DNA of 64,000 bases from Tepidimonas taiwanensis (GTDB taxonomy: Bacteria; Pseudomonadota; Gammaproteobacteria; Burkholderiales; Burkholderiaceae_C): positions 1,054,001 to 1,118,000 of the forward strand of contig NZ_CP083911.1 in the NCBI RefSeq assembly GCF_020162115.1, written 5' to 3'. Within the stretch, counting starts at the first letter, position 1, and each line of letters opens with the position of its first letter. The notes beneath the pieces were generated by a model. It had not been told where the DNA came from. It made no database searches and worked only from the letters and a program-made list of their open reading frames with translations. Both the position numbers and the translations under genes were made by a program. Of the stretch, positions 30,159 to 42,111 are shown piece by piece.

Positions 30159-30491
30159 TCAGGCCAGGAAGGGTTCGACGAAAGCGGTGAGCTGGGCCTT
30201 GCTCAGTGCGCCGACCTTGGTGGCCGCGAGCTGCCCGTCCTTGAACAGCATCAGCGTGGGAATGCCGCGAATGCCATACTGGGCCGGCACGCTGCGGTTT
30301 TCGTCCACGTTGACCTTGGCGACCTGCAGTTTGCCCTGGTACGCCGCCGCCACTTCGTCGAGGATCGGCGCGATCATGCGGCACGGCCCGCACCACTCGG
30401 CCCAGAAGTCCACCAGCACCGGCGTCGTCGACTTCAGGACGTCGGCTTCGAAGGTGGCATCGGTCACGTGCTTGATCAGGTCACTCGCCAT
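30159..30491 (-). CDS. trxA: Thioredoxin 1
   Basis: A 110-residue cytoplasmic disulfide reductase. The active site AEWCGPCRM (Cys34, Cys37) and cis-proline loop [14 protein letters not shown] are canonical. About 250 bases separate it from rho; this long gap is likely the rho leader, which in other bacteria carries autoregulatory Rho-dependent termination. No clear hairpin terminator was seen there. Confidence 0.96.
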   Translation of the reverse strand: MASDLIKHVTDATFEADVLKSTTPVLVDFWAEWCGPCRMIAPILDEVAAAYQGKLQVAKVNVDENRSVPAQYGIRGIPTLMLFKDGQLAATKVGALSKAQLTAFVEPFLA

Positions 30492-30656
30492 GGTGAAGGG
30501 GCCTCGGGTGTCGGGTCGGTTGCAATCGAAAAGGGGAGGTGACGAGCCTCGACCCCGGCACTGGCTACATGGTTAGGGCTGCTTGGTTCCCCACCTGACC
30601 CGGTTGGCCACTTGACCATGCGGGAAGGCCCGTCGGGTGCCATTGTATGCGACCGC

Positions 30657-30662
30657 TAGAAT
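30657..30662 (+). promoter_or_regulatory. -10 box of dnaX (probably leaderless)
   Basis: TAGAAT ends 7 bases before the dnaX ATG and no SD sequence is present. Transcription would begin at or beside the start codon. No matching -35 box at 16-18 bases is evident. Confidence 0.5.
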
Positions 30663-30669
30663 CCCCGCC

Positions 30670-32517
30670 ATGTCGTATCTGGTCCTGGCCCGCAAGTACC
30701 GACCCAAGACGTTCGCCGAAATGGTCGGGCAGGAGCACGTGGTGCAGGCGCTGGGCAACGCGCTGCGCGCGCGCCGGCTGCATCACGCCTACCTGTTCAC
30801 GGGCACGCGCGGCGTGGGCAAGACGACCGTTTCGCGCATCCTCGCCAAGTCACTCAACTGCACGGGGCCGGACGGGCAAGGTGACATCACCGATACCCCG
30901 TGCGGGGTGTGCGACGCCTGCCGCGAGATCGACGCCGGCCGCTTCGTCGATTACACGGAGCTCGACGCCGCCTCCAACCGGGGCGTGGACGAGGTGCAAA
31001 CGCTGCTGGAGCAGGCCATCTACAAGCCGGTGCAGGGGCGCTTCAAGGTTTTCATGATCGACGAAGTGCACATGCTCACCAACACCGCCTTCAACGCGAT
31101 GTTGAAGACGCTGGAGGAGCCGCCGGAATACCTCAAGTTCGTGCTGGCCACCACCGACCCGCAGAAGGTGCCGGTGACGGTGCTGAGCCGCTGCCTGCAG
31201 TTCAACCTGCGGCCGATGGCGCCGCAGACCGTGGCGGAACATTTGCAGCGCGTGCTGCAGACCGAGGGCATCGCCGCGGATACCGGGGCGGTGCGGCTGC
31301 TGGCCCGGGCGGCACGGGGGTCGATGCGCGACGCGCTCAGCCTGACCGACCAGGCGATCGCCTACGGCGGCGGGCGGCTGAGCGAAGCGGCCGTGCGGCA
31401 GATGCTCGGCGTGGTCGAAACGGCCCCAGTGCTGACGCTGCTGGAGGCGCTGGCCGCACGGGACGCGGCGGCGCTGGTCGCGCAGGTGGATGCGATGCGT
31501 GAACACGGGGTCGCGCCCGCCGCGGTGCTTGAGGAGCTCGCGGGCACGCTGCAGCGCCTAGCGGTGCGGCAGTGGACGGGGCAGGCACCGGCGGACGACG
31601 GCGGGGACGAGGACGGCGCGCGCCTGGACGCGCTGGCGACGGCGTTGGCGCCGGACGTGACGCAACTGCTCTACAGCCTGTGCCTGCACGGCCGCGCGGA
31701 GCTGGGCCTGGCACCCGACGAGTACGCGGCGCTGACGATGGTGCTGCTGCGAGCACTCGCGTTCACCCCCGACAGCCCGGCTCAAAAAAAAAGCCTGACG
31801 CCGGCGACTGAGCCGGCACCCGGTGGGTCGCCCCCGTCGCTCCCTCCCGCAGCGGCCGTCGCACCCGCCACCGTGGAGCCCCCGACCGCACCGATGCCGG
31901 GGCCGGACGGCCCGCTTGCTGCCCCAGCCACCGGTGCCGCCGTCCCCGGACCGGCCATTGAACCGGCCACCCCAGCCGAGACGCCGCCGTGGGACGATGC
32001 AGCGCCGACTCCGACCCCGGCTCCGGCTCCGGCTCCGGCTTCGGCTTCGGCTTCGGCTTCGGCTTCGTTATCGGTTTCGATCCCCGAGTCGTCCCAGGCG
32101 CTGGCCGATGCGTGGGAGCGCCTCGTCGACGCGCTGGAGGCGGCGGGTCGCATTCAGGCGTTGGTGCGCGAGCTGGCGCTGCAGTCGGTGCTGGTGGCGC
32201 GATCGCCCGCGGTGTGGCGGCTGCGCGTGCCGCAGGCGACCCTGGCGCAGGGCACGGCGCGCGAGCGGCTGCGGGCGGTGCTCGCCGACCACCTGGGGTT
32301 CGGCCCCGGCTGGTGCCTGGAAACCGAAGTCGGCCCCGCGCCGGACGCGCCGGCGGAGCGCCGCGCGGCCGCGCGACGCGCCCGCCAGGCGGCGGCCGAG
32401 GCGGCCATCCAGGCCGATCCGCTGGTGCAGGCCCTGATGCGCGACTGGGATGCCACGCTCGTCGCTGGTAGCATCCAGCCCGTCGACGAGGGACCGGCCG
32501 ACGCCGGTACCGTGTAG
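30670..32517 (+). CDS. dnaX: DNA polymerase III subunits tau/gamma
   Basis: Clamp-loader ATPase and replisome organiser. The 615-residue tau form has Walker A GTRGVGKT, the zinc module CxxxxxxxxCGVCDAC, Walker [10 protein letters not shown], sensor 1 and the SRC arginine-finger motif (TVLSRCLQF). Domain III ends near residue 365. At codons 372-374 lies an A9 run with a downstream hairpin, so a shorter gamma form of about 380 residues is predicted (separate entry). The linker is Pro/Ala/Ser-rich with a hexanucleotide repeat; the C-terminal part should bind the polymerase alpha subunit and helicase. Confidence 0.95.
   Translation: MSYLVLARKYRPKTFAEMVGQEHVVQALGNALRARRLHHAYLFTGTRGVGKTTVSRILAKSLNCTGPDGQGDITDTPCGVCDACREIDAGRFVDYTELDAASNRGVDEVQTLLEQAIYKPVQGRFKVFMIDEVHMLTNTAFNAMLKTLEEPPEYLKFVLATTDPQKVPVTVLSRCLQFNLRPMAPQTVAEHLQRVLQTEGIAADTGAVRLLARAARGSMRDALSLTDQAIAYGGGRLSEAAVRQMLGVVETAPVLTLLEALAARDAAALVAQVDAMREHGVAPAAVLEELAGTLQRLAVRQWTGQAPADDGGDEDGARLDALATALAPDVTQLLYSLCLHGRAELGLAPDEYAALTMVLLRALAFTPDSPAQKKSLTPATEPAPGGSPPSLPPAAAVAPATVEPPTAPMPGPDGPLAAPATGAAVPGPAIEPATPAETPPWDDAAPTPTPAPAPAPASASASASASLSVSIPESSQALADAWERLVDALEAAGRIQALVRELALQSVLVARSPAVWRLRVPQATLAQGTARERLRAVLADHLGFGPGWCLETEVGPAPDAPAERRAAARRARQAAAEAAIQADPLVQALMRDWDATLVAGSIQPVDEGPADAGTV
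31784..31817 (+). promoter_or_regulatory. Programmed frameshift / slippage site in dnaX (gamma subunit)
   Basis: Nine consecutive A bases (31784-31792) are read in frame as CAA AAA AAA AGC. Seven bases later GCCGGC-GACTGA-GCCGGC (31800-31817) forms a perfect 6-base stem. A -1 shift adds Lys-Pro-Asp-Ala-Gly-Asp and stops at TGA 31809-31811; the +1 frame stops at once at TGA 31795-31797. Both escapes end the protein after domain III, as in E. coli (ribosomal -1 shift) and Thermus (transcriptional slippage on A9). Confidence 0.75.
32019..32066 (+). repeat. Hexanucleotide microsatellite in dnaX
   Basis: Eight units: GGCTCC three times, then GGCTTC five times. They encode alternating Ala-Pro then Ala-Ser in the flexible tau linker. 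Unit gain or loss would keep the frame. Confidence 0.9.
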
Positions 32518-32543
32518 AGATTTTTGGAAAGAAAGGCCCCACC

Positions 32544-32876
32544 ATGTTCAACAAGGGACAACTCGCCGGCCTGATGAAGCAGGCGCAGGCCATGCAGGAC
32601 AACCTCCGCCGTGCGCAGGAGGAGATCGCCGCGATGGAGGTCACCGGTGAAGCCGGCGCCGGCCTGGTCAAGGTCGTCATGACCGGCAAACATGACGTCA
32701 AGCGCGTCAGCATCGACCCGAGCCTCCTGTCGGACGACAAGGAGATGCTGGAAGACCTGGTCGCCGCGGCCTTCAACGCCGCCGTGCGCAAGGTCGAGGA
32801 AACGACGCAGGAGCGCATGGCCAAGGTCACGGCGGGCATGCCGGGGCTGCCCGGCGGGCTCAAGTTCCCGTTCTGA
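32544..32876 (+). CDS. ybaB: YbaB/EbfC-family nucleoid-associated protein
   Basis: A 110-residue small dimeric DNA-binding protein. It begins [20 protein letters not shown] and ends in a Gly/Pro-rich tail ([13 protein letters not shown]), both typical. It follows dnaX and precedes recR, the widespread dnaX-ybaB-recR cluster. A GAAAGAAAGG stretch upstream serves as ribosome site. Confidence 0.94.
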   Translation: MFNKGQLAGLMKQAQAMQDNLRRAQEEIAAMEVTGEAGAGLVKVVMTGKHDVKRVSIDPSLLSDDKEMLEDLVAAAFNAAVRKVEETTQERMAKVTAGMPGLPGGLKFPF

Positions 32877-32898
32877 CACCTTCGGCAAACGCGCGCCC

Positions 32899-33498
32899 AT
32901 GACCGCGCCTGCCTCGAGACGGCTCGACGGCCTGGTGCAGGCGCTGCAGCGCCTGCCGGGCATCGGGGTACGCTCTGCCTCGCGCATGGCGTACCACCTG
33001 CTGCAGCACGACCGCGAAGGGGCGCTGCGGCTGGCACAGGCGCTGCAGGACGCGGTGGCGGGGGTGCGCCACTGCGCGCTGTGCCACACCTTTGCCGAAG
33101 AGGAGGTCTGCCCCACCTGTGCCGACCCGACGCGTGAGGCGGCGCAGTTGTGCGTCGTCGAGACACCGGCCGACCAGGCGGCGCTCGAGCGCACGGGTGC
33201 GTACCAGGGGCGTTATTTCGTCCTGATGGGGCGCTTGAGCCCGCTCGACGGGATCGGGCCGGAGCACATCGGCGTGCGGGCGTTGTTGCAGCGGCTGCAG
33301 ACCCCGCCACCGGTGCGCGAGGTGATCCTTGCCACCAGCTTCACCGCCGAGGGGGAGGCGACCGCGCACGTCATCGCCCAGCTCGCCCGTCCGCTGGGAC
33401 TCACCGTCACCCGGCTGGCGCGCGGTGTCCCGGTGGGCAGCGAGCTGGAGTTCGTCGACCTGGGCACGATCGCCCACGCGCTGGCGGACCGGCGCTGA
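32899..33498 (+). CDS. recR: Recombination mediator protein RecR
   Basis: Works with RecF/RecO to load RecA onto gapped DNA. The 199 residues comprise an N-terminal HhH ([19 protein letters not shown]), a four-cysteine zinc finger (CALC...CPTC), and a Toprim domain starting [14 protein letters not shown]. It starts 22 bases after the ybaB stop. Confidence 0.95.
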   Translation: MTAPASRRLDGLVQALQRLPGIGVRSASRMAYHLLQHDREGALRLAQALQDAVAGVRHCALCHTFAEEEVCPTCADPTREAAQLCVVETPADQAALERTGAYQGRYFVLMGRLSPLDGIGPEHIGVRALLQRLQTPPPVREVILATSFTAEGEATAHVIAQLARPLGLTVTRLARGVPVGSELEFVDLGTIAHALADRR

Positions 33499-33635
33499 CG
33501 GCGGCGCAGGGTACCGGCGCACGGTGTCGCCGTCTTCGGCCCGTCGTGCATCGCTGAGGGAAACGCCCACGGGTCTTCCCTGATCGGGCATTTCCGGATG
33601 GCCACGGCCCGTGCCCCAGCGTACCCTCATGGCAG

Positions 33636-33655
33636 GGACCGTTCGTCGACGGTCC
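33636..33655 (+). repeat. Inverted repeat just upstream of the binding-protein gene
   Basis: GGACCGT-TCGTCG-ACGGTCC, a perfect 7-base stem with a 6-base loop, ends 13 bases before the GTG start and immediately before the AAGGGGG ribosome site. It may act as an operator or as a leader hairpin that modulates initiation. Confidence 0.55.
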
Positions 33656-33668
33656 GAAGGGGGCGAAG

Positions 33669-34667
33669 GTGGACAGACGGCAATGCGTGCGGGCAGGCGT
33701 GGCGGCGGCCGCGGCAGCGGCGCTGCCCCCCCTGTATCGGCGCGCCCAGGCGGCGCAGCCGGTGTGGCTGTCATGGCCGGCCGATACCCCCTGGAAAACC
33801 CTCGCCGTGCGGCTGGCCCTGCGGCTGGGGTATACCGCGGCCGAGGGGCTGCAGGTCCGCGCCGTGCGGCCCGGCGCCGCGGTGGCACCGGGATCCGGGC
33901 CCCGGGTCCACGCCGGGGGTATCGACTTCGTGTTGCGGCAGAACCTCGACGGCGAAGCGGAGCGCGCCTTCTGGGGGCTCGCGCGCACGCCGCAGCTCGG
34001 CTTTGCGTTGCGCCATGCGAGCAACGGCGCGGACGCCGGCGTCGCGGCCCGGCTGCGCGACGGGCGCATTGGCGTGGCCGCGCACGATCCAATGGCGGCC
34101 TACGTCGCGTCGTTGGTGCTGTTGGCCCACGGCGTGCGCCCCCGGCCGGGGCAGCTCGTCCTGTGGACCGACGCCGACGAAGCCCAGACTGCGCTCGTGC
34201 AGGGGGACGTGGACGCGGTGTGCGTCGGCGATCCGCTGCTGACGCGCTGGCAGCAGGCGGGAGCGATCCGCGTCCTCAGCGATACGCGGTACGCGGCGGA
34301 GAGCCAGCGGCTGCTCGGCGGCCCGGTGGTGTGTGCGTGTCTGAGCGCGTCCGCGCGCGACATCGCCGAACACGGCCCCACGCTGCGGGCGCTGGTGCGG
34401 GCGGTTCAGCGGGCCGGGCGCTGGCTGCAGACGGCCAGCGCCATGGATCTGGTGCCCTACGCGGATCTGGCCGACCTGGCGGGCGATCCGGGAATGTTCG
34501 TGACGGTCGTCACCCACACGCGCGAGTCGTGGATGGTCGACGGTTCGCTCGACGAACGGTCCTTCCACCACGTGTTGCGGGTGCTGCGCACGCTGTCGGA
34601 CAGCGAGCGCTACGAGGCGCTGACGCCCGAGCGGCTGGTGGCGACGCGCTGGAGCGCCAGCGGCTGA
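33669..34667 (+). CDS. Periplasmic substrate-binding protein of nitrate/sulfonate/taurine (NMT1/SsuA) type
   Basis: A 332-residue secreted binding protein. The N-terminus MDRRQCVRAGVAAAAAAALP, ending near RAQA, is a signal peptide with an RR pair that could be Tat-dependent. The mature part shows the two-lobed NMT1-like pattern (IDFVLRQN, GRIGVAAHDPMAAYVASLVL, GDVDAVCVGDPLLTRW, a C-terminal helical region). No permease or ATPase gene is adjacent, so it is an orphan. The ligand is unknown. Start is GTG at 33669 with a purine-rich site upstream. Confidence 0.7.
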   Translation: MDRRQCVRAGVAAAAAAALPPLYRRAQAAQPVWLSWPADTPWKTLAVRLALRLGYTAAEGLQVRAVRPGAAVAPGSGPRVHAGGIDFVLRQNLDGEAERAFWGLARTPQLGFALRHASNGADAGVAARLRDGRIGVAAHDPMAAYVASLVLLAHGVRPRPGQLVLWTDADEAQTALVQGDVDAVCVGDPLLTRWQQAGAIRVLSDTRYAAESQRLLGGPVVCACLSASARDIAEHGPTLRALVRAVQRAGRWLQTASAMDLVPYADLADLAGDPGMFVTVVTHTRESWMVDGSLDERSFHHVLRVLRTLSDSERYEALTPERLVATRWSASG

Positions 34668-34741
34668 CCGTACACGACACGGTGGGCGGAGGAGTGCCGG
34701 GGGAGCGCCCCCGTGGGTGCCAGCGGCACCGCGCCGGGCGG

Positions 34742-37276
<2,535 letters not shown>

Positions 37277-37378
37277 ACTCTACTCCCTACGATCGGTTGC
37301 CAAGGCGGGTGTCGCACGGGTATCGGGCACCCGCATCGCCGACACCGTCGTGTCGCCACCCCACTATACGCCAGACCC

Positions 37379-40057
37379 TCAGGGCTCGTCCAGCACCGCC
37401 AGCAAATCCTGCGTCAGCTGGGCCTGTTCCCGCTGCACGTGCAGCCCCGGGCCGGTGACGACGAAGGTGTCTTCCACCCGCTCGCCCAGCGTCGTGACCT
37501 TCGCCAGCTGCACCTGCACCTGATGGCGCGCGAAGACGGCGGCGATGCGGTACAGCAGCCCCTTGCGGTCGGCGGCGCTCAGGCTCAGCAGCCAGCGCTG
37601 GCCCCGCTCGTCCGGCTGCCACTGCACGCGCGGCACGACCGGGAAGCTGCGCACCCGCCGCGACACACGCCCGCGCCCGGGCGGCGGCAGCGGCGTCGAT
37701 GGGTCGAGCGCGCGCGGCAGGCCGTTTTCCACCATCGCCACCAGCTCCCGGTAATGTTCCGACAGGGTGTCGGTCGTGACCTGGAACGTGTCGAGCGCGT
37801 AACCGTCGGCGGTAGTGTGGATCTTCGCGTCGAGGATGGAGAAGCCCGCCTGGTCGAAGTAGCCACAAATGCGCGCGAACAGATCGGGCTGATCCGGGGT
37901 GAACACGAGCACCTGCAACCCCTCGCCGGCGGGAGACAGGCGCGCCCGCACCACCGTGGGGGCGCCGGCCCCGGCCGCGCCGGTCTGCGCCAGCGCGCGC
38001 GACAGATGCCGCGTGTGCCAGGCGATCTCGTCGGCGCTGTGGCGCATGAAGTAGCCGACGTCCAGCCGTGACCACAGCGACTGGTGGGCCTGGTGCGGCA
38101 GCGCGTGCAGGGCCAGCGCCGCGAGCGCCTCGCGCTTGCGGGCTTCGACCTCGGCGTCCGGATCGGGTGCGCCGCCGCCCAGCACGCGCAGCGTCGCGCG
38201 GTACAGGTCCTCCAGCAGCTTGGCCTTCCAGCCGTTCCAGACCTTCGGGCTGGTGCCGCGAATATCGGCCACGGTCAGCAGGTACAGGCCCGTGAGGCGG
38301 TGCTCGTCGCCCACGCGCCGCGCGAACGCCTCGATCACGGCCGGATCGCTCAAGTCCTCCTTTTGTGCGACGCGGCTCATCGTCAGGTGCTCCGCGACCA
38401 GAAAGCGCACCAGTTCCGTGTCCTCTTTCGCAAGCCCGTGCTGACGGGCGAACACCACGACGTCGCGCGCCCCCCGCTCGGAGTGGTCGCCGCCGCGGCC
38501 CTTGCCGATGTCGTGGAACAGCGCCGCCAGGTACAGCACCCACGGCTTGTCCCAGCCCGCGGCCAGCTGCGAGCAGAAGGGGTACTCGTGCGCGTGCTCC
38601 GGCATGAAGAAGCGCCGCATATTGCGCAGCACCATCAGGATGTGCTGGTCCACGGTGTAGACGTGGAACAGGTCGTGCTGCATCTGCCCGACCGTGTTGC
38701 GGAACGGCCAGAGGTAGCGCCCGAGCACCGAGGTCTGGTTCATCAGCCGGAACGCGTGCGTGATCCCCTGCGGCTGCTGCAGGATCTGCACGAAGGTGCG
38801 GCGGTTGACGGGGTCGCGGCGAAACGCCGAATTCATCACCGCACGCGCGTTGTAGAGCGCGCGCAGCGTGCGCGCCGACAGGCCCTTGATGCCCGGGATC
38901 TGCTGGTAGAGCAGGAAGGTTTCGAGGATTGCGTGCGGCTCGCGCCAGTACAGGTCGTCACTCGCGACTTCCAGCAGGCCGTCTTTGTCGAAAAACCGTT
39001 CGTTGAGGCGCCGGGGCTGGCGGTTGCCGCGCTCGTCGCGCTCCAGGCGTTCTTGGATGTTGAGCAGCAGGATCTGGTTGAGCTGCGTCACCGCCTTGGC
39101 GGCCCAGTAGTAGCGTCGCATCAGCCGCTCGCTGGCCCGACGCGCCCGACGCGCGGTCAGCTCGCGGTTGCCTTCCGTGCCGACACCCTCCGCTTCGATG
39201 CCGAAGGAGGTGGCCAGCGCCGTCTGCAGGTCGAACACCAGCCGGTCCTCACGCCGGCGCGCGATCACGTGCAATCGGGCGCGGATCAGGCTCAGGAACG
39301 CCTCGTTGGCCTTGAGCTGGCGCGCCTCGCGTGCCGTCGCCAGCCCCCGGCGGGCGAGCTCGTCCCACGTGTGCCCCAGCCCCGCGGCCTTGGCCACCCA
39401 CAGGATCACCTGCAGATCGCGCAGGCCGCCGGGTGATTCCTTGCAGTTGGGCTCCAGCGCGTACGGGGTGTTTTCGTAGCGCTGGTGGCGCTGCTGCATC
39501 TCGAAAATCTTGGCGCGGCAGAAGGTGCGCGCGTCGATGTGCTCGGCCATCGCCCGGGCCAGGGCGCCGAAACGCTCCCGGCTGCCGGCGAGCCAGCGGC
39601 CCTCCAGCAACGCCGTTTGCACCGAGATGTCGGCGGCCGCTTCCTGCAGGCATTCGGGAACCGTGCGCACGCTGGAGCCGATTTCGAGCCCCACGTCCCA
39701 GCACTGGCCGATGAAGCGCTCCAGCGCCGCTTGCACGGTCGGGTCCGCGTCCGGGCGCATCCCGTCGGGCAGCAGCACGAGCACGTCGACGTCAGAATAC
39801 GGGAACAACTCGCCGCGGCCATAGCCGCCAACCGCCACCAGCGCCGCCGTGGGCGGTAACCCCGCGTGCGCCCAGAGCGTGTGCAGCACTTCGTCGGTCA
39901 GACGGCTGAGCCGCCGCAGCCAGCCGCGCACGCCCCGCGAGCGACCGGGCAACGCTTCGATCGCGGCCAGCACCGCGGCCTTGCCGTCGCGGTAGCGCTG
40001 GCGCAGCGCGGTCAGATCCAGTGCGGTGGGCGGGGTGGAAGCGGAGGGGGAGCGCAT
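37379..40057 (-). CDS. glnD: Bifunctional uridylyltransferase/uridylyl-removing enzyme GlnD
   Basis: Senses glutamine and modifies PII proteins. The 892 residues show an N-terminal nucleotidyltransferase ([20 protein letters not shown]), a central HD hydrolase ([17 protein letters not shown]), and two C-terminal ACT domains that bind glutamine. The ATG at 40057 is preferred; the frame extends a further 18 codons without family likeness. It follows map by 61 bases and may share its transcript. The cyanophycin genes in the same window are another nitrogen-related locus. Confidence 0.95.
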   Translation of the reverse strand: MRSPSASTPPTALDLTALRQRYRDGKAAVLAAIEALPGRSRGVRGWLRRLSRLTDEVLHTLWAHAGLPPTAALVAVGGYGRGELFPYSDVDVLVLLPDGMRPDADPTVQAALERFIGQCWDVGLEIGSSVRTVPECLQEAAADISVQTALLEGRWLAGSRERFGALARAMAEHIDARTFCRAKIFEMQQRHQRYENTPYALEPNCKESPGGLRDLQVILWVAKAAGLGHTWDELARRGLATAREARQLKANEAFLSLIRARLHVIARRREDRLVFDLQTALATSFGIEAEGVGTEGNRELTARRARRASERLMRRYYWAAKAVTQLNQILLLNIQERLERDERGNRQPRRLNERFFDKDGLLEVASDDLYWREPHAILETFLLYQQIPGIKGLSARTLRALYNARAVMNSAFRRDPVNRRTFVQILQQPQGITHAFRLMNQTSVLGRYLWPFRNTVGQMQHDLFHVYTVDQHILMVLRNMRRFFMPEHAHEYPFCSQLAAGWDKPWVLYLAALFHDIGKGRGGDHSERGARDVVVFARQHGLAKEDTELVRFLVAEHLTMSRVAQKEDLSDPAVIEAFARRVGDEHRLTGLYLLTVADIRGTSPKVWNGWKAKLLEDLYRATLRVLGGGAPDPDAEVEARKREALAALALHALPHQAHQSLWSRLDVGYFMRHSADEIAWHTRHLSRALAQTGAAGAGAPTVVRARLSPAGEGLQVLVFTPDQPDLFARICGYFDQAGFSILDAKIHTTADGYALDTFQVTTDTLSEHYRELVAMVENGLPRALDPSTPLPPPGRGRVSRRVRSFPVVPRVQWQPDERGQRWLLSLSAADRKGLLYRIAAVFARHQVQVQLAKVTTLGERVEDTFVVTGPGLHVQREQAQLTQDLLAVLDEP

Positions 40058-40118
40058 GACGCAAGCGCAAGCAAGCGTTGGGCCAGCCACGCCGCACCGG
40101 TCCGCGGGCACCGCGCCG

Positions 40119-40937
40119 TCACGCCTCCGATGCGGCCGGGGTGACGAACGCCGGCGGCGCGGGCATGCCCGGTGAGCAGGTCAGCACCTCGTAGCCGTCC
40201 TCGGTACACAGCACCGTGTGCTCCCACTGGGCGGAGAGCGACCGGTCCTTGGTGACGATGGTCCAGCCGTCACCCAGCTCGCGGATCTCGCGCCGGCCCT
40301 GGTTGATCATCGGCTCGATCGTGAAGGTCATGCCGGGTTGCAGCACCATTCCGGTGCCCGGCCGCCCATAGTGCAGAACCTGCGGGTCCTCGTGGAACTT
40401 GCGGCCGATGCCGTGGCCGCAGAACTCCCGCACCACGCTGTAGCCCGCGGCTTCCGCATAGCTCTGGATCGCGTGCCCGATGTCGCCCAGGTGCACGCCG
40501 GGGCGCACCATCGCGATGCCTTTCCACATCGCCTCGTAGGTGATCTGGCACAGCCGCCGCGCGTGCGGCGCGACGTCGCCGACGAAGAACATGCGGCTGG
40601 TGTCGCCGTGCCAGCCGTCCTTGATGACCGTCACGTCGATGTTGACGATGTCGCCTTTCTTGAGCGGCTTGTCGTTCGGGATGCCGTGGCAGACGACGTG
40701 GTTGACCGAGGTGCAGATGCTCTTGGGGTAGGGCGTGTAGCCGCTGGGTGCGTAGTTCAGCGGTGCCGGCACGGCGCGCTGCACGTTGACGATGTAGTCG
40801 TGCGCGAGCCGGTCCAGCTCGTTGGTGGTGACGCCCGGGCGCACGTAGGGCGCGAGGTAGTCGAGTACCTCGGCCGCAAGCCGCCCTGCGGTGCGCATGC
40901 CTTCGATGCCGGCGGCATCCTTGATGGTGACTGTCAT
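40119..40937 (-). CDS. map: Methionine aminopeptidase, type I
   Basis: Removes the initiator methionine from nascent proteins. The 272 residues carry the pita-bread metal ligands: [19 protein letters not shown] (two Asp), [12 protein letters not shown] (His), TIEPMI (Glu) and [11 protein letters not shown] (Glu). An N-terminal HxxGxxx-type substrate His lies in NHVVCHGIP. It is downstream of the two tRNA genes, all leftward. Confidence 0.95.
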   Translation of the reverse strand: MTVTIKDAAGIEGMRTAGRLAAEVLDYLAPYVRPGVTTNELDRLAHDYIVNVQRAVPAPLNYAPSGYTPYPKSICTSVNHVVCHGIPNDKPLKKGDIVNIDVTVIKDGWHGDTSRMFFVGDVAPHARRLCQITYEAMWKGIAMVRPGVHLGDIGHAIQSYAEAAGYSVVREFCGHGIGRKFHEDPQVLHYGRPGTGMVLQPGMTFTIEPMINQGRREIRELGDGWTIVTKDRSLSAQWEHTVLCTEDGYEVLTCSPGMPAPPAFVTPAASEA

Positions 40938-40961
40938 GGCGTCGTTGCGTGCGTGGGCGGC

Positions 40962-41038
<77 letters not shown>

Positions 41039-41052
41039 CAGGGGTGAATGGA

Positions 41053-41129
41053 TGGTCGGAGCGAAAGGATTCGAACCTTCGACCCTCTGCTCCCAAAGCA
41101 GATGCGCTACCAGACTGCGCTACGCTCCG
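41053..41129 (-). tRNA. tRNA-Pro (anticodon TGG)
   Basis: A 77-base cloverleaf on the minus strand with acceptor CGGAGCG/CGCTCCG, anticodon loop TTTGGGA with TGG, T-loop TTCGAAT and encoded CCA after discriminator A. TGG reads most proline codons. Confidence 0.95.
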
Positions 41130-41142
41130 ACGACAGGCGGCG

Positions 41143-41148
41143 ATTGTA
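41143..41148 (-). promoter_or_regulatory. -10 box of the tRNA operon
   Basis: TACAAT on the minus strand, 13 bases before the 5' end of tRNA-Pro, in the right place for a start site of the tRNA-Pro/tRNA-Arg transcript. No strong -35 is visible. Confidence 0.45.
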
Positions 41149-41174
41149 CCGGGTCATTGCGTCCGACGCAGGCG

Positions 41175-41347
41175 TCACGGCTTGGCCGCCTGCGCCGTGC
41201 CGAAGAGCACCTGCCGCGCGCGATCGTCCAGTGGCTTGCGCGCATCGGCCAGCACCGCCAGCCCGCGCTGCACCGCCGGCCGCATTCGTCCAGCGCGATA
41301 TGGACCTTGTGTCCGTTCGGGGTCGGCCAGGAATAGACGTCGATCAT
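41175..41347 (-). pseudogene. Glutathione S-transferase remnant with internal deletion
   Basis: The first 23 codons read MIDVYSWPTPNGHKVHIALD then ECG, the start of YfcG-type glutathione S-transferases. The frame then breaks, and a second frame continues PAVQRGLAVLADARKPLDDR to FGTAQAAKP and a stop at 41175, which is the family's C-terminus. Some 150 or more middle residues of a roughly 200-230 residue protein are missing. It is a deletion relic and should make no active enzyme. Confidence 0.78.
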
Positions 41348-41408
41348 GGGCAGGGCCTCCGCTGGCAAAAGAGGGGGTTGGGCGGTACACAATCGCAGAC
41401 CGCGGTGC

Positions 41409-41414
41409 TAGAAT
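41409..41414 (+). promoter_or_regulatory. -10 box of the rimP-nusA-infB operon
   Basis: TAGAAT lies 17 bases before the leader hairpin at 41431, so the transcript would begin near 41421 and run straight into that hairpin. No clear -35. Confidence 0.48.
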
Positions 41415-41430
41415 AGCAGCTCACGACCGA

Positions 41431-41461
41431 ATGGGCGGGTGCACACCGGCCCATTTTTTTT
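41431..41461 (+). terminator. Leader terminator/attenuator upstream of rimP
   Basis: ATGGGC pairs with GCCCAT, with an inner GGT/ACC pairing, followed by eight T bases. It looks like an intrinsic terminator, yet it sits about 35 bases before rimP and just after the likely promoter. Premature termination that controls the nusA-infB operon is therefore likely. Confidence 0.75.
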
Positions 41462-41494
41462 GGTCACGCAACTTCGAGGGTGGACGCAGCGCGC

Positions 41495-42079
41495 ATGGGT
41501 TGGCAACAGGTGATCGAGCAGACGGTGGTCGGGCTCGGGTATGAGCTGGTGGATCTGGAGCGGTCCACCGGGGGGCTGCTGCGCGTGACGATCGACTGGC
41601 CGTGGGACCCGGCGGCGCCGCAGGAGCGCTACATCACCGTCGACGACTGCGAGCGCGTCACGCGTCAGCTGCAGTACGTGTTGGAAGTCGAAGGCGTGGA
41701 TTACAAGCGGCTGGAGGTCGGCTCACCCGGCATCGACCGGCCGCTGCGGCAGCCGCGCGACTACGAACGCTTCGTCGGTGAGGTGGTGGACGTCACGCTG
41801 CGCGCGCCGATCGGCGCGGCGGCGGGCGGGGCGGTGGCGCCCGGCCGCAAGAAATTCCGCGGCACGCTGCGCGCCGGTGAGGCCCCGGGGACGTGGCAGC
41901 TCGAACTCCTCGAAGACGAAGCGGCCCCGCCGGGCGGCGCCAAACCCGCACGTCGGCGCGGCGAACCCACCACCGTGCAGGTGCTCGGGTTCACGCTCGA
42001 CGAGGTGCGGGAGGCGCGGCTGGCGCCCATCGTGGATTTCAAGGGACGGCGTGCGCGCGGCGCTGCCGGCCAGGGATGA
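41495..42079 (+). CDS. rimP: Ribosome maturation factor RimP
   Basis: A 194-residue 30S assembly factor. The N-terminal alpha/beta domain (VVGLGYELVDLERS) and the signature EVGSPGIDRPL are present; the C-terminal SH3-like domain carries an Ala/Gly/Pro-rich insert near 110-150. ATG at 41495 is chosen over GTG at 41480. First gene of the rimP-nusA-infB-rbfA-truB-typA operon. Confidence 0.93.
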   Translation: MGWQQVIEQTVVGLGYELVDLERSTGGLLRVTIDWPWDPAAPQERYITVDDCERVTRQLQYVLEVEGVDYKRLEVGSPGIDRPLRQPRDYERFVGEVVDVTLRAPIGAAAGGAVAPGRKKFRGTLRAGEAPGTWQLELLEDEAAPPGGAKPARRRGEPTTVQVLGFTLDEVREARLAPIVDFKGRRARGAAGQG

Positions 42080-42111
42080 CACAAGCAGGCAGTGAAAGGT
42101 AGGCCAGAGCC

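Noticed and set aside
32019..32066. Hexamer repeat as a CRISPR or mobile-element trace
   Set aside because: Units are contiguous, in frame and without spacers; it is a coding microsatellite.
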